This document shows positions 27,941 through 39,169 of a stretch of 64,000 nucleotides of DNA, in pieces. Position 1 is the first letter of the stretch. Each line of letters opens with the position of its first letter. Made by a program: the position numbers and the translations under genes. The notes under the pieces are model-generated. The model was not told the DNA's origin. It made no database searches and was given only the letters and a program-made list of their open reading frames with translations. Origin of the DNA: Synechococcus sp. MVIR-18-1 (lineage in GTDB: Bacteria; Cyanobacteriota; Cyanobacteriia; PCC-6307; Cyanobiaceae); NCBI RefSeq assembly GCF_014279835.1, contig NZ_CP047942.1, positions 434,001 through 498,000 on the forward strand, given 5' to 3'.

Positions 27941-30900
27941 TCAGCCTGTATTGCGCATTCCTGCAGCGATGCCGTTGATGGTTAGAAGTGCACCGCGCAG
28001 GAGCTCGCTACGGCTGTAGGTGCGTCCGTCTCCGTCGCTGCTGGGCGATTCACTCATGGGTGGTTGACGGTTTTGATCTCTCAGTCTGCGCAACAACGCA
28101 ACTTGAAGAAAACCAAGCGGAACGATCGTGCGATTGCGTAGATCAACTGAAAGCTGCAGGGCGGGATCGGCATCAAGAAGCCTCTCCTGGCCTGTGATGG
28201 CCAACACAAGCTCCTTCGTTCGTGCGTATTCCTCGGCCACCGTCGCGTAAATCTGTTCAAACGCTTCGTGGTTCTCAGCACTGCCCAAACTGGTCACGTA
28301 ATGACGCGCTAAATCAAGATCCACCTTGGAGAGGGTCATCTCCACTTTTGAAATCAGCATGCGGAAGAAAGGCCAGCGCTGATGCAAGGTGCGCAACAAC
28401 GTGAGTTGGTCTGGATCGGCCTCCAGCTCTTCACTAAGGGCTGAACCAACTCCAAACCAGCTGGGGAGTAGGAAGCGGCTCTGGGTCCAACCGAACACCC
28501 AGGGAATGGCTCTCAGACTGGAAAGGTCCCGAGCGCCTGTTTTCCTTCGTGCGGGGCGACTGGAAATCTGCAGTTTGCTGATTTCCTCGATGGGAGTGAC
28601 CTGTTGGAAAAAGGCGACAAGATCAGGGTTGTCGTGCACCAAGGCCCTGTAATGGCGCCTTGAGCTCTTGGCGACCCGGGACATCAATTCATTCCAGCTC
28701 GGTGTTGCATCGAGTTGGTTGGTCACCAGGCTGTTTTGGACAACTGCGGTGGTTACTGTCTCAAGGTTGTAGAGGGCCAGCTCCGGCAAGCTGTACTTCG
28801 AGGCCAGGACTTCGCCTTGCTCCGTAATTTTGATGCGTCCCTGCAGAGTGCCACTTGGCTGAGCCAAGATCGCTTGATAGGCCGGGCCACCACCACGCCC
28901 GACGGACCCGCCACGCCCGTGGAATAAACGCAGGGCAATGCCCTGACGAGATGCTAAATCTTGCAAGGCGATCTGGGCTTGATGGATCTCCCAGTTGCTG
29001 GAGAGAAACCCTGAATCCTTATTGCTATCGGAGTATCCGAGCATGAGCTCTTGTAGAAGCAGCCCCTGGGTGCCGACTTTGGGCAACAAATCTCGATAGA
29101 GGGGGGTCTGGAACAGTTGCTCCATGACCTCAGGAGCCTTCTGGAGATCTTCCACGGTCTCGAACAGTGGGACGACAAGGAGGTCGGCATGGCGGGACGA
29201 CGGATCAACCAATCCCGCTTCTTTTGCGAGCAGAAGGACCTCGAGTAAATCGGAGACGCTGTGACTCATCGAGATCACGTAGGTCCCACAAATACGGCTG
29301 CCGAATTCATCCTGCAAACGGTGCAGCATCCGGAATACGTCCACCGTTTCAGCTGTTGCCGCAGACCAGCTAACAGCCGGTGGAATCAAGGGACGACGCG
29401 TTTGCAATTCCTCCATCAACCAGGCCACCCGCTCCGCCTCGTCCATCTCTCCGTAGGCACGATCTGGATTGATGTAACGGCTTATTTCGTCGAGCGCATC
29501 ACTGTGTCTCGTGCTTTCTTGCCGGATGTCGAGACCTGCTAGTGAAAACGCAAAAATGTGCACTTGCGTGAGCAGGGTGTCGAGGGGTTCACAGCTCAGA
29601 TCTGTGTTGACCAAACTGGTGCGAATCAGTTCGAGCTCGCTGCGAAACTCAGCAATCGAGCCGTAGTGAAGAGCATCACCTGGGGCATTACCTGGAGTAC
29701 TGGATGGCAATCCTTCAGGAGGGGTTCGCCAACCGGCATCAGCCAGTTGCTGGTTGCGCAACTGTGTGAGACGTAAGCGCTCAAGCACGAAGCTGAGCTT
29801 GAGCCGATAGGGCTCAAGCCGGTAACGGGTGGCACGCTCCTCATAGACATCTGGGAAGCGCAGTCGGTCCATTTCCAAGGATTCGAGCAGTGGAGCACTC
29901 ACTTGGCTCCATTGCATGGAAATGCTGAGTTGATTGCGAAGGTGTTGCACGGCACTGACGTACCGCTCAAGCATTAGTTGGCGCTGATAACAGGCTGTAC
30001 GCCAGGTGATTTCAGTGGTGACGGATGGATTCCCGTCTCTGTCGGATCCCACCCATGATCCAAACGTGCAGAACGATGAAGAAGGAACCCTCACGTCTGG
30101 ATAGCTGGCAGCAAGAGACGCGACGATCCGACGCCGCAGCTGCGGCATGGCATTGAACAGAACCTGCTGGAAATAATGGAGGGCGTAGTCCACTTCATCC
30201 AGAACCGATGGCTTGAACTGATGGAGCTCATCGGTTCTCCACCAAAGCCGAATCTCTTCTTCAAGCTGAAGTCGCACGCTGTCCGTAGCCCCTGAGGGTG
30301 TCAGTGGCTGCGTTTCAATTTGCTGCAGGAGACTGGCAACGCGTCGCTGTTTATGGCGCACGGTATGGCGCACGATCTCCGTGGGGTGGGCTGTGAAAAC
30401 CAAACGGATATCGAGTTCTTGGAGCAGGTTCTCAAGCTGGGCTGGGGGAACGTTGAGTCGTCTCAGGCGCTCAAATAATTCTCTGAATGTTGCCGGTTCG
30501 GTCTGGGTGGCTAAAGGCGGGGCAAAGGGATCGAATTGCTCTGCCTGGTCCTGGGATCGATTAATGCTCTCGAGGTAGGTGTCCTCTTCGATGCGTTGTT
30601 CCAGGATGTTGACGAGCTGGAAATACAACGAGAAAGCTCTTGCGGCAGCGATGGCCTCGGCAAGATCCATCTCCTTAATGAGATCAATCAGTGCATCGGT
30701 TCCAGCTGGATGCTCGCCAGGAAGGACCGGATCACTGAGCTGCTTCATGCGCAGAAGTCGCTCGGCCTGCTCCGGTGGACATTCGCTGCGCAGAACCGTT
30801 CGCCACAGGTCCTCAACCAGAGCAAGACGTTGCTGCAGGAGCTGTCCACCACCTGCTTCGTTGCCATCAGCCCTGGGCTGTGTGCTCTCAGGAATCAGGG

Positions 30901-30952
30901 CTGAGGACGAATGCATCGATGGGAAACCGCTATCAGATGGAATCATGATCAT
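27941..30952 (-). CDS. ppc: Phosphoenolpyruvate carboxylase
   Basis: PEPC makes oxaloacetate from PEP and bicarbonate, the anaplerotic route to aspartate and glutamate. At 1003 aa it is of the usual length. Catalytic segments are [29 protein letters not shown], the [17 protein letters not shown] block, [19 protein letters not shown], and the C-terminal Asn-x-Gly (MRNTG). The start ATG at 30952 overlaps the gshA stop by 4 bp. The gene is followed by GNAT without a gap. Confidence 0.97.
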   Translation of the reverse strand: MIMIPSDSGFPSMHSSSALIPESTQPRADGNEAGGGQLLQQRLALVEDLWRTVLRSECPPEQAERLLRMKQLSDPVLPGEHPAGTDALIDLIKEMDLAEAIAAARAFSLYFQLVNILEQRIEEDTYLESINRSQDQAEQFDPFAPPLATQTEPATFRELFERLRRLNVPPAQLENLLQELDIRLVFTAHPTEIVRHTVRHKQRRVASLLQQIETQPLTPSGATDSVRLQLEEEIRLWWRTDELHQFKPSVLDEVDYALHYFQQVLFNAMPQLRRRIVASLAASYPDVRVPSSSFCTFGSWVGSDRDGNPSVTTEITWRTACYQRQLMLERYVSAVQHLRNQLSISMQWSQVSAPLLESLEMDRLRFPDVYEERATRYRLEPYRLKLSFVLERLRLTQLRNQQLADAGWRTPPEGLPSSTPGNAPGDALHYGSIAEFRSELELIRTSLVNTDLSCEPLDTLLTQVHIFAFSLAGLDIRQESTRHSDALDEISRYINPDRAYGEMDEAERVAWLMEELQTRRPLIPPAVSWSAATAETVDVFRMLHRLQDEFGSRICGTYVISMSHSVSDLLEVLLLAKEAGLVDPSSRHADLLVVPLFETVEDLQKAPEVMEQLFQTPLYRDLLPKVGTQGLLLQELMLGYSDSNKDSGFLSSNWEIHQAQIALQDLASRQGIALRLFHGRGGSVGRGGGPAYQAILAQPSGTLQGRIKITEQGEVLASKYSLPELALYNLETVTTAVVQNSLVTNQLDATPSWNELMSRVAKSSRRHYRALVHDNPDLVAFFQQVTPIEEISKLQISSRPARRKTGARDLSSLRAIPWVFGWTQSRFLLPSWFGVGSALSEELEADPDQLTLLRTLHQRWPFFRMLISKVEMTLSKVDLDLARHYVTSLGSAENHEAFEQIYATVAEEYARTKELVLAITGQERLLDADPALQLSVDLRNRTIVPLGFLQVALLRRLRDQNRQPPMSESPSSDGDGRTYSRSELLRGALLTINGIAAGMRNTG

Positions 30953-32094
30953 CCCAAAGCGTCAGCGAGGAATCGGTCGACCGGCTGTTCTTCCTGTTCC
31001 ATCGCAAGAATTCCAGTGCGGAATTCCTCTTCAAGGCTGCGTCCATTCTCGATTCCTTTGAGCCAACGCATGGCTTGATTCCCTTCCGCGAGAACCACTT
31101 CGAGAGGAGACAGGCAAGATGCAAGGCCAAGCTCGTGCGCTACAGGCATCACGGCATTGATCATGTCCTTGAGCCAGTCACGACATAACCGTTGGCGACC
31201 ATCACGCCAATCATGCAATTGTGCATCGAGGCTATGCCTGGCGGCAGCGGCGTCATTGCGATCGCTGAGCACCATGAGCTGGTCGGCGCTCAGGTCACTT
31301 GCCTTGAAGGGGTCGAGTTGATCGGGCTCCCGAAGCAACATCAACACGCGCAGTTCCATCAGGGCAGTAATCGCCAGCAGCAGATCTGGATTGGTGACCA
31401 AATCGCAGATCCGTAGCTCGAGCCGGTTGAGGTCAAAGGGCCGCTGTGGACCATTGGGACGGACGGACGTCCACAGATGACGCACGTTGTGCATGCGCCC
31501 CTCCACCAGCTGGGTGTCAGTCCATTCCACGAAATGCTCTAAATCGCGAAACAAAGGAACGTGTTTGGGAGTGAGGGGGAATTGCAGCCAACGTTGTGAG
31601 TGAGCGCCGGTGATCTGGCGGTTGAGAAAGGGTGAACTAGCGCTCAGGGCAAGCAGAAGGGCTGCTTCACAACGCACAAGCCGAAGAGCGGGAAATAAAT
31701 CGGCCGGTTCACTTATCCCCAAGTTGATATGGATGCTGGCTGTGACGACCGTGGTGCCATAGGTGGCTTCAATTAGGTCGTGATAAGGATCGTTTGGATT
31801 GGATCGTTCAAATCGCGTGGCATCTCCCAAGGTGAGAGTGCTGCCTGGGAGCAAGGTGAGATCACGTTCTGCAAGCCAAGTCCGTAGGCGCCGGCGCGGG
31901 GCTAGAAGGGCTTCTTTGAGTTTTCCATAATCGGATTCAGGCTCTGTGATGTATTCCAGATTGCGGTGGTCGGGCTCCACGCAAAATTCAGTGAGATCCT
32001 GCTTGACCAGCTCTGCTACACCAACGTTTTCACCGCTGCTTCGACCGGTGAACAGCTCCACTTCAAATCCTTTAAGTCTGAGTTTTTGGATCAT
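30949..32094 (-). CDS. gshA: Glutamate-cysteine ligase, cyanobacterial type
   Basis: This enzyme makes gamma-glutamylcysteine, the first step of glutathione synthesis. The 381-aa protein (ATG at 32094, [17 protein letters not shown]) has the GCS2-like pattern [25 protein letters not shown] and [15 protein letters not shown]. The ATG overlaps the trpE stop (ATGA) and the stop overlaps the ppc start, so trpE-gshA-ppc are tightly coupled. Confidence 0.9.
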   Translation of the reverse strand: MIQKLRLKGFEVELFTGRSSGENVGVAELVKQDLTEFCVEPDHRNLEYITEPESDYGKLKEALLAPRRRLRTWLAERDLTLLPGSTLTLGDATRFERSNPNDPYHDLIEATYGTTVVTASIHINLGISEPADLFPALRLVRCEAALLLALSASSPFLNRQITGAHSQRWLQFPLTPKHVPLFRDLEHFVEWTDTQLVEGRMHNVRHLWTSVRPNGPQRPFDLNRLELRICDLVTNPDLLLAITALMELRVLMLLREPDQLDPFKASDLSADQLMVLSDRNDAAAARHSLDAQLHDWRDGRQRLCRDWLKDMINAVMPVAHELGLASCLSPLEVVLAEGNQAMRWLKGIENGRSLEEEFRTGILAMEQEEQPVDRFLADALG

Positions 32095-33623
32095 GACTTC
32101 GCATCCTCTAGGCAAGCGAGAGCGGTGAGCATGGCGCGGGCCTTGTTCAGGGTTTCTTGATACTCAGAAGCAGGGTCGGAATCGGCGACGACGCCAGCGC
32201 CGGCTTGCACTTGAATCTTCCACCCCCCCTCAGGGTGAGGACGGACCACCATCGTGCGAATGGTGATAGCCGTGTTGAGGGCGCCGGCTAGATCTACAGA
32301 ACCGTAGACGCCGGAGTAAGGCCCTCGAGCATCGGGCTCTAACTCATGGATCAGCTGCATGGCCCTGATTTTTGGCGCGCCGCTCACCGTTCCCGCCGGG
32401 AACGAGGCCATCAGCAAATCCCAGATGTCTCGTCCTTGAGCCAAGCGTCCTTCGACTTGGCTCACGATGTGCATGACATGGGAGTAGCGCTCGATCACCA
32501 TCAGCTCTTTGACCTCCACCGTGCCAGCGGTGCAAACCCGGCCTAAGTCATTGCGTCCAAGGTCCACCAACATCACGTGCTCCGCCCGTTCTTTGGGATC
32601 AGCAAGCAGATCGACTTCAAAATTTCGATCTTCCAGTTCATTGCGCCCGCGTGGGCGCGTGCCGGCGATGGGCCTCAGGCTGGCACGAATGCCTCCTTGG
32701 TCTGGTTCGGCCTTGACCATGACTTCAGGGCTTGAACCGATCAGGTACCAATCTCCGAAATCAAAAAAGGCCATGTAGGGGGATGGATTGACCATCCTCA
32801 AGCTCCGATAGACCTCTAAGGGGGGCTGAGAGACGCGAGTTTCCAGACGTTGGCTAATCACGAGCTGGAAGGCGTCTCCTGCGGCGATGTGTTCTTGAGC
32901 CGTGGCAACGGCTTGTTGATAATCCTCAGGAGATCGATTGCTTTCTGTTTCTGGTGTAGGCCTCGCCGCAGGCTTCCAGCGCAGAGGACGCACCTGAGGC
33001 AGAGGTGATGCCATTTGGTTTTCAAGCGCATGGATGCGACCCATGGCACCATCCCAGGCTTGATCTGCGGTTTTGGCCGCGGCCTTTGTACCGCTCAAAT
33101 CTCCGTAAGCGACTGCCGTGATCAAACGCTTCACTTGATCGATGATCAAGATGCTGTCCATCAACATCCAAACGCCGTCAGGCGGAGCGTTCTCGTCGGC
33201 TTGATGCACTGGAACGCTGGGTTCGATCCAACGGATGAGCTCATATCCCCACATCCCATACAGCTGCCCAAGAGGTGGCAGCCCTGGAAGAGAGACCGGC
33301 TTATAAGCATTAGTGCATTCTCGAAGCACCTCTAGGGGATTGCCTTGAAAGCTCTCTTCGTGGCCATCTCGCCAGCGGCGCGTCAGAGCGTCCCCTCTGG
33401 CTGAGAGTGTCCACAGGGGATCACAGGCAATCACACTCCAACGTCCAAGGTTCTCGCCACCTTCGACGGATTCGAGTAAGACACCGGGCGGATGGCCTTC
33501 ACCGACCTTGAGCCAGGTGGTGAGAGGGGTTTCCAGATCAGCGGGCCAGCTATGGGCGACGGGAATAAACGTGGCCCCGCAGCGGGCGGCTTCAAAAAAG
33601 GCGGAGCGGTCGGGGCTGAGCAT
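32091..33623 (-). CDS. trpE: Anthranilate synthase component I
   Basis: TrpE converts chorismate to anthranilate in tryptophan synthesis, with TrpG supplying ammonia. The 510-aa protein has the feedback-inhibitor region near the N-terminus (LLESVEGGENLGRWSVI) and the catalytic chorismate-binding blocks GDAFQLVISQR, RPIAGTRPRGRN, DLLADPKERAEHVMLVDLGRNDLG and FPAGTVSGAPKIRAM. trpG is not adjacent. It lies 47 nt downstream of psaD. Confidence 0.96.
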   Translation of the reverse strand: MLSPDRSAFFEAARCGATFIPVAHSWPADLETPLTTWLKVGEGHPPGVLLESVEGGENLGRWSVIACDPLWTLSARGDALTRRWRDGHEESFQGNPLEVLRECTNAYKPVSLPGLPPLGQLYGMWGYELIRWIEPSVPVHQADENAPPDGVWMLMDSILIIDQVKRLITAVAYGDLSGTKAAAKTADQAWDGAMGRIHALENQMASPLPQVRPLRWKPAARPTPETESNRSPEDYQQAVATAQEHIAAGDAFQLVISQRLETRVSQPPLEVYRSLRMVNPSPYMAFFDFGDWYLIGSSPEVMVKAEPDQGGIRASLRPIAGTRPRGRNELEDRNFEVDLLADPKERAEHVMLVDLGRNDLGRVCTAGTVEVKELMVIERYSHVMHIVSQVEGRLAQGRDIWDLLMASFPAGTVSGAPKIRAMQLIHELEPDARGPYSGVYGSVDLAGALNTAITIRTMVVRPHPEGGWKIQVQAGAGVVADSDPASEYQETLNKARAMLTALACLEDAKS

Positions 33624-33670
33624 GAGGTGATTGTCGCAACCGACCGCTGGGCATCATGGCCAAACGCTGA

Positions 33671-34102
33671 TCAGGAGTCGAATGTGTTGCGACCGCTGAA
33701 CTTGATGCTGGAAGGCTCGACATTCGCGCCGATTCTTCTTGGGTTATGGCCAACCATGGGCCGTCCCTCATTCACTTTCTCTGAGAAGACGCCATCCAAT
33801 GGATGCAGGAACTCGGTGTCGCCACCAGGGAAGATCCGATAGATCTTGAAGTCTTCGATCCTGGGCTTGAATTTGGTGCGGAGTTGGGTGCCCAAGGCCA
33901 AGCACTGTTCTTTGCGAGCGAAATACATGATGTTTTCGCCAGAAGACATCACTGCGGCTCCACCTGTGGGGAGTTCGAAGGCTTGCTCGCTCTTGCTGGT
34001 CCAGGTGATGGCGTACTTTTCTTCCGTTTCAGCGGAATTGAGCAGGCCGCCGGTGCTGCCGATGTACTGGGGGAGCTGACCGGTTAAGGCGGATGCTGTC
34101 AT
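33671..34102 (-). CDS. psaD: Photosystem I reaction centre subunit II
   Basis: PsaD is a stromal subunit of photosystem I that docks ferredoxin. The 143-aa protein contains [39 protein letters not shown] and [19 protein letters not shown], which are nearly invariant. The 93-bp gap towards the histidine kinase gene likely holds its strong, light-responsive promoter. Confidence 0.97.
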   Translation of the reverse strand: MTASALTGQLPQYIGSTGGLLNSAETEEKYAITWTSKSEQAFELPTGGAAVMSSGENIMYFARKEQCLALGTQLRTKFKPRIEDFKIYRIFPGGDTEFLHPLDGVFSEKVNEGRPMVGHNPRRIGANVEPSSIKFSGRNTFDS

Positions 34103-34195
34103 AGCTGTCCTCGAAATTCGGCATGCCGTGATGCCAAAAAATTAGCATCGCGGTTCGGGCCTGATCGCCCTTCTGACCTGGAAACTTCACACCCG

Positions 34196-35608
34196 TCAAC
34201 AATGCGGGGCTAACGGGAAAAATACGGTCAAACCGCGATCTCGTCGCTGGGTGAGTCGCCCTCCTAGCCGGGCCAGTAAGCGCCGGGTCGCGGTCTGACT
34301 GAGCTGCAAACTTCCCGTGTCTGGATTCCAGCTCAGTACGGGGCCAAGCTGGGCGATGGGTTCTGGACTGGCGACCGCCTCTCCACGTTCTGCAGGACTC
34401 TGACCGTGCAGTTGCAACTTGAGGCGAGCTCCAGCGGGTTGAAGGGTGAGCAAGAGCTGGCTTCCACTGGGCAGACCTCGACTGCAACGATCCACCAGGC
34501 CTCCGAGCATTGGTTCCAGGCGACTTGGATCACTGAGGACGGAAGGAAGGTTGCTGGCAATCGAAAGGCTCAGCTCAATGCCCCGTCGCTGGAGCTGCTG
34601 TTCCCATGAAGGCGTCAACAGACTGATCATCCTGCCTAGATCAGTCTGAGCCAAAACAGAGGGACCTTCTGGTTGGCGTTGTAGTTCTGCCGCTTGAAAG
34701 ATCAGGCCGAACCGATCAATTTGTTCGCTGCATTCGGTATCGATCATTTGAAGGCGCTTGATGGCTGTCTCTGGTAAGTCATTGCGCCGCAGCAAAGATC
34801 GGATCAGGGTGCGAATCGTCGAGAGAGGTGTCCGCACTTCGTGGGCGATTGCTTCAAGCAAGGACAACTCTTCATCGGCTTTATTCGCCGCCGATCCCTG
34901 TTCGCTCGTCGTTTGTGGCTGCTGATGGCTGTGAGCGGGAGCTGATGTTGACGCCTGCAACGTCACGGTGGGGGCCATGCTCGCGAGTCGCACGGCCAGG
35001 CTTGGCCAGAACGTTTGGCCTAGGGCACTGCTGCTTTCAAGAGGGCCAAGCGCCTCGAGGGCTTGATGAAGAGCCAGTGCTTGATCGGGGGCATCTAGTT
35101 TCAGCCTCTGTTCGATCAGGCCAAGCACGCTGCCAAGGGTCTCAGGCTCACTGCGCATGAGCAACTGCCGTTGGCTTGATCCTCCATGAAGGGCTAGGGC
35201 GATTTGCACTTTGGCTGTGATGACCACCAAGAGCGGGTCATGGCTGTCGCTTTCGTGAAGCGGCAAGCGTCTGAAGGTTGATGTGTGTAAGGAATGGGTT
35301 GTGCCTGCAGGGCTCTGGCGAGCTCTTGAGAGGTCTGGAGGCAGGAGGCTTGTGCTGGGCGATGTCAGGGCTCCGAGTGCCTCAGGTGCCCAGACCCAAC
35401 CTTGCAGGCAGTTCAGAAGTTGGGGGGCATAGAGAGCTGGTAGGGGGGCCGCAAGCCAAATACCAGCCGGTGCTTCTTCGTTCTGGAGGAGCGTTTCTTG
35501 AAGCGTTTCCAACGCAGCCCACCACATGCGCCGCGCCGTCGAGTCATCGGAGCATCCCGTGCTCACTCCCTGAGCCATCTGTTGGTGAATGCTCTGGAGC
35601 AACATCAC
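34196..35608 (-). CDS. Histidine kinase-like protein with degenerate ATPase domain
   Basis: A 470-aa soluble protein. A poorly conserved sensor-like half (1-230) is followed by a DHp helix with the H-box LLEAIAHEVRTPLSTIR (His256). The ATPase half lacks normal N and G boxes: the expected Asn-rich helix reads LGGLVDRCSRGLP and no DxGxG motif is found; only the C-terminal strand LTVFFPL is recognisable. It may have little or no kinase activity. No response regulator gene is adjacent. It starts 4 nt after the rodA stop. Confidence 0.7.
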   Translation of the reverse strand: MMLLQSIHQQMAQGVSTGCSDDSTARRMWWAALETLQETLLQNEEAPAGIWLAAPLPALYAPQLLNCLQGWVWAPEALGALTSPSTSLLPPDLSRARQSPAGTTHSLHTSTFRRLPLHESDSHDPLLVVITAKVQIALALHGGSSQRQLLMRSEPETLGSVLGLIEQRLKLDAPDQALALHQALEALGPLESSSALGQTFWPSLAVRLASMAPTVTLQASTSAPAHSHQQPQTTSEQGSAANKADEELSLLEAIAHEVRTPLSTIRTLIRSLLRRNDLPETAIKRLQMIDTECSEQIDRFGLIFQAAELQRQPEGPSVLAQTDLGRMISLLTPSWEQQLQRRGIELSLSIASNLPSVLSDPSRLEPMLGGLVDRCSRGLPSGSQLLLTLQPAGARLKLQLHGQSPAERGEAVASPEPIAQLGPVLSWNPDTGSLQLSQTATRRLLARLGGRLTQRRDRGLTVFFPLAPHC

Positions 35609-35612
35609 TGGC

Positions 35613-36884
35613 TCATCGGTTCAGGGACCGTTTGGAGCGCCTCGACACCGAAAGACACAGTCCTAGGGCTAAGAAATTCACAACCATTGCGCTTCGGCCA
35701 TAACTCATAAACGGAAGGGGGATGCCAGTAACAGGACCAAGGCCAATGGTCATGAAGATGTTCACGACAACTTGAAACATCAGCATGGTGGCGACGCCAA
35801 TCACCACGAGCGATTCGAAATCTGAACGGCTTTGCCCGGCCACCTGAAGCAGGCGGCCCATCAACAGTGCAAATCCGATAACAACCAAAATCGTGCCTAA
35901 GAATCCAGTCTCTTCTCCCAGAGCACTGAAGATGAAGTCGGTGTGCTGTTCAGGAATAAAGCGCAATTTAGTGAGTTGCCCTTGTAGCAGCCCCATCCCG
36001 AACAAGCCTCCCGATCCAATGCCAACGGTGCTTTGCAGCAGGTGGTAGCCGCCTCCGAGGGGATCTTTTGCTGGGTCAAGAAACAGCACGAGGCGATCAC
36101 GCTGATAGTCCTGCAAGCCGTGCATCCACAGCCAAGGGGTGACGAGGGCCGCAGCAGATTGCACGATCATCACCAGTGCAAGCGCCACCCGTTTCCATGG
36201 CAACGATCGGTAGGCAATGATCATCGTTAACGGGACCCAGGCAGCCAGTCCCCAGGGGAACAGTCCCGCGAGCAAGGCCGTAGCGAGGGGAGAGAGCAGC
36301 AGCACGAGCCACTCAATCGGCATGCCCGACCAATAGAGCATCGTGAGGAGTAGAGCCCCAAACACAAGCGATGTTCCGAGGTCGGGCTGGATGAATACCA
36401 GTAACCAAGGAATTGAGATGATTCCTAACGGACGCAGAAGATCGACAGGTCTTTCGACAGGGTGCCGATCGAGCACCGCCGCCAGCAAAAGAATGGCTGA
36501 CAATTTTGCGAACTCTGACGGTTGCACGTGCACCCCGCCAATGCTGAGCCAGCGTTGAGCGCCCAGCGCAGTAGTGCCGATTAAGCGAACGGCGACCAGG
36601 CTGATCACCGTGATGGCGTAAATCGGAATCAGCAGTGGTTTCAACCGCAGCAATGGAAGCCTGGCTGTCACCAGAGCGATGACAACTCCGACAGCGGCCG
36701 TGATCCAGTGGTGATACCAGTCGGCGTAATCCGCTTGGCGCTGGGTGCTTGCGATCAAGAGACCCGCCACCATCACCATGGCAAGAGGCACACCCCACAA
36801 CACCGGTTCCTTGAGTCGCCAGCCTTTGCGTTGCCGGTTGAGGGTGAACAGGCCAGGTTCACGACTTATCGGGCCCATTTTCAT
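35613..36884 (-). CDS. rodA: Rod-shape determining protein RodA (SEDS family)
   Basis: A peptidoglycan glycosyltransferase of the SEDS family acting in cell elongation at the inner membrane. The 423-aa protein has about ten transmembrane helices, the conserved GGVHVQPSEFAKLS, FIQPDLGTSLVF and FIPEQHTDFIFSALGEETGF, and the final FMSYGRSAMVVNFLALGLCLS. It lies between mrp (2-nt gap) and the histidine kinase-like gene. Confidence 0.93.
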   Translation of the reverse strand: MKMGPISREPGLFTLNRQRKGWRLKEPVLWGVPLAMVMVAGLLIASTQRQADYADWYHHWITAAVGVVIALVTARLPLLRLKPLLIPIYAITVISLVAVRLIGTTALGAQRWLSIGGVHVQPSEFAKLSAILLLAAVLDRHPVERPVDLLRPLGIISIPWLLVFIQPDLGTSLVFGALLLTMLYWSGMPIEWLVLLLSPLATALLAGLFPWGLAAWVPLTMIIAYRSLPWKRVALALVMIVQSAAALVTPWLWMHGLQDYQRDRLVLFLDPAKDPLGGGYHLLQSTVGIGSGGLFGMGLLQGQLTKLRFIPEQHTDFIFSALGEETGFLGTILVVIGFALLMGRLLQVAGQSRSDFESLVVIGVATMLMFQVVVNIFMTIGLGPVTGIPLPFMSYGRSAMVVNFLALGLCLSVSRRSKRSLNR

Positions 36885-36886
36885 GC

Positions 36887-37969
36887 TCAGCTGATCGCCT
36901 GAAGGCTGTTGCCAACGGTCTCAGCTAGCTCTCTAAAGGCCTGCGCACTTGCGGAGTCGGGATGGCTGATGCAAACGGGACGGCCTTGATCACCTCCCTC
37001 TTGCACGGACATTTCCATCGGGATCTGGGCCAAGAGAGGAACGTCGAAGGCTTCAGCCAATGTTTGTCCACCTCCTGATCCAAACAGGGCATAGCTCCTG
37101 TCGGGCTGATCTGGTGGGATGAAGGAACTCATGTTCTCGACGACACCAAGAACCGGGACCCCCATCTGAAGAAACATGGCTAAGCCACGCCTGGCATCCT
37201 GCAACGCCACCTTTTGTGGAGTGGTCACAATCACCACTCCAGCCATTGGAACGGCCTGGGCAAGCGAAAGCTGGGCATCGCCAGTTCCGGGAGGAAGATC
37301 CACAACCAGGACATCGCGCTCGCTCCAGTTCACTTGATATAGAAACTGTCGAATAATCCCGTTCAACATCGGTCCGCGCCAGATCACCGGTTGGTTTTCC
37401 TCGATCAATAACCCCATCGAGACCACGGCAACTCCGCAGCTTTCCAGTGGGATCATCTGCTGATCATCACCAGATCCACTGACCTCAGGGGTTTGATCAG
37501 CAACGCCAAGCATGATCGGAGCGTTAGGCCCGTAAATATCGGCATCGAGCAAGCCAACACGGAGTCCCTGTTTTGCCAGTGAGCAAGCGAGATTGACCGC
37601 CACTGTGCTTTTTCCGACTCCTCCTTTCCCACTGCTTACGGCAATCACCTGTTTGACACCAGGGATCGGCTGCCGTTCAGCTGCTTGGCCATGACCGGCT
37701 TGACCTATTCCACCTTGAGACGGTGGGGGTGGGGTGCCAATTTCAATTTGGACGTCTTGAATGGATTCAAGAGCTAGGAGGCGTTCTCGTGCTTCAGCGA
37801 CGATGCGGTCCCGTTGCCCTTGGGCAAAGCCAGGGAGATTGAGACGGAGCACCGCCCGGGGTGGATCAACGCGTACGCGATCCAGCCAACCGAGATCCAC
37901 AACAGACCGATTGCTGCCTGCATCCACAATCCCTTTGAGCAACTCAGCTGCCTGTTCTGCTGTGGCCAT
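36887..37969 (-). CDS. mrp: Mrp/NBP35-family iron-sulfur cluster carrier ATPase
   Basis: Mrp/ApbC proteins carry iron-sulfur clusters to apo-proteins. The 360-aa protein has an N-terminal MIP18-like domain (about 1-90) and the deviant P-loop VSSGKGGVGKSTVAVNLA, then GLLDADIYGPNAPIMLG and VVDLPPGTGDAQLS. The CxxC motif typical of Mrp proteins is not seen in the C-terminal part, so cluster handling could differ. It shares the run with rodA. Confidence 0.9.
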   Translation of the reverse strand: MATAEQAAELLKGIVDAGSNRSVVDLGWLDRVRVDPPRAVLRLNLPGFAQGQRDRIVAEARERLLALESIQDVQIEIGTPPPPSQGGIGQAGHGQAAERQPIPGVKQVIAVSSGKGGVGKSTVAVNLACSLAKQGLRVGLLDADIYGPNAPIMLGVADQTPEVSGSGDDQQMIPLESCGVAVVSMGLLIEENQPVIWRGPMLNGIIRQFLYQVNWSERDVLVVDLPPGTGDAQLSLAQAVPMAGVVIVTTPQKVALQDARRGLAMFLQMGVPVLGVVENMSSFIPPDQPDRSYALFGSGGGQTLAEAFDVPLLAQIPMEMSVQEGGDQGRPVCISHPDSASAQAFRELAETVGNSLQAIS

Positions 37970-38083
37970 GCATCTGTTGCTTTGGAGTGGATCCTAGGGG
38001 CGCCGCCCATGACAGTCCTTCACACATGCTTGTCGGGACCGGTGTCAGGCTGAAAAGGTCGATTGATCGTTGATCGCCTTTTT

Positions 38084-39169
38084 ATGGTTCGCTCTTTACT
38101 CAAGCGCCTCAAGGGCAAGATCTTGCTCTCCTCGGATGCCACGGGGGAGCGACCACCGACCGATTCGCGCGCGCGAGCCCGCGCGCTGGTTCAGGGCCTT
38201 CAAAATGAAATATGCGCTGGTCTTGAGCAACTGGATGGCAACGCCCATTTCCAGGAAGAGAGTTGGGATCGTCCAGAAGGTGGTGGCGGGCGCTCGAGGG
38301 TGATGACCGAAGGGCGGGTGTTTGAACAGGGAGGGGTGAATTTTTCTGAGGTGCACGGCAAAGAATTGCCACCGTCGATCCTTAAGCAGCGGCCTGACGC
38401 CAAGGGGCATCCCTGGTTCGCAACGGGAACATCGATGGTGTTGCATCCGCGCAATCCCTTCATCCCGACCGTTCACTTGAACTATCGCTATTTCGAGGCG
38501 GGCCCTGTTTGGTGGTTTGGAGGTGGTGCTGATCTCACCCCTTTTTATCCATTTCTTGAGGATGCCCGTCACTTCCATCGAGAGCACAAGCGGGCCTGTG
38601 ATTCCATCGATCCCAAGCTCTACACGGTGTTTAAGCCTTGGTGCGATGAATATTTTTTCCTGAAGCACCGCAAGGAGACAAGGGGCATCGGCGGGATTTT
38701 CTACGACTACCAAGACGGCAGTGGTCGTTTGTATCGGGGGCAGGATCCAGAGGGACCTGCGGCGCGTCAAGCCGCTGAGATCGGGTCGTGTCGCCTTGGT
38801 TGGGATCAGCTGCACGATCTTGCGCGGGCCTGTGGACAAGCCTTCTTGCCTGCTTACACGCCGATTGTGGAGAAGCGCAATCCGCTTCCCTATGGGGAGA
38901 GAGAGCGTCAATTTCAGCTCTACCGCCGTGGCCGCTATGTGGAATTCAATTTGGTGTGGGATCGGGGCACGATTTTTGGACTTCAGACCAACGGTCGTAC
39001 TGAATCGATTTTGATGTCTCTTCCGCCGATGGCCCGCTGGCAGTACGGCTACCGAGCCCCAGAAGGATCACGGGAGGAATTACTCACTGATCTGTTTACC
39101 CGTCCGCAGGATTGGTTTGAGGATCCGACCCTTGAGGACCGTTGCCGCCCTCATCAGGCGATTGATTGA
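38084..39169 (+). CDS. hemF: Coproporphyrinogen III oxidase, aerobic
   Basis: HemF oxidatively decarboxylates coproporphyrinogen III in heme, chlorophyll and bilin synthesis, using O2. The 361-aa protein has the family signatures [52 protein letters not shown] and [10 protein letters not shown] chose the ATG at 38084; a TTG 7 codons upstream is less likely. The 3' end overlaps the convergent amidase gene by 74 bp, with both C-terminal ends coding. Confidence 0.95.
   Translation: MVRSLLKRLKGKILLSSDATGERPPTDSRARARALVQGLQNEICAGLEQLDGNAHFQEESWDRPEGGGGRSRVMTEGRVFEQGGVNFSEVHGKELPPSILKQRPDAKGHPWFATGTSMVLHPRNPFIPTVHLNYRYFEAGPVWWFGGGADLTPFYPFLEDARHFHREHKRACDSIDPKLYTVFKPWCDEYFFLKHRKETRGIGGIFYDYQDGSGRLYRGQDPEGPAARQAAEIGSCRLGWDQLHDLARACGQAFLPAYTPIVEKRNPLPYGERERQFQLYRRGRYVEFNLVWDRGTIFGLQTNGRTESILMSLPPMARWQYGYRAPEGSREELLTDLFTRPQDWFEDPTLEDRCRPHQAID

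Noticed and set aside
36313-36798. 161-codon minus-strand frame inside rodA
   Set aside because: Same strand, other frame of rodA; composition (Cys, His, Arg) unlike a real protein.
38096-38911. 271-codon minus-strand frame
   Set aside because: Lies entirely antisense to hemF and shows no recognisable protein features.
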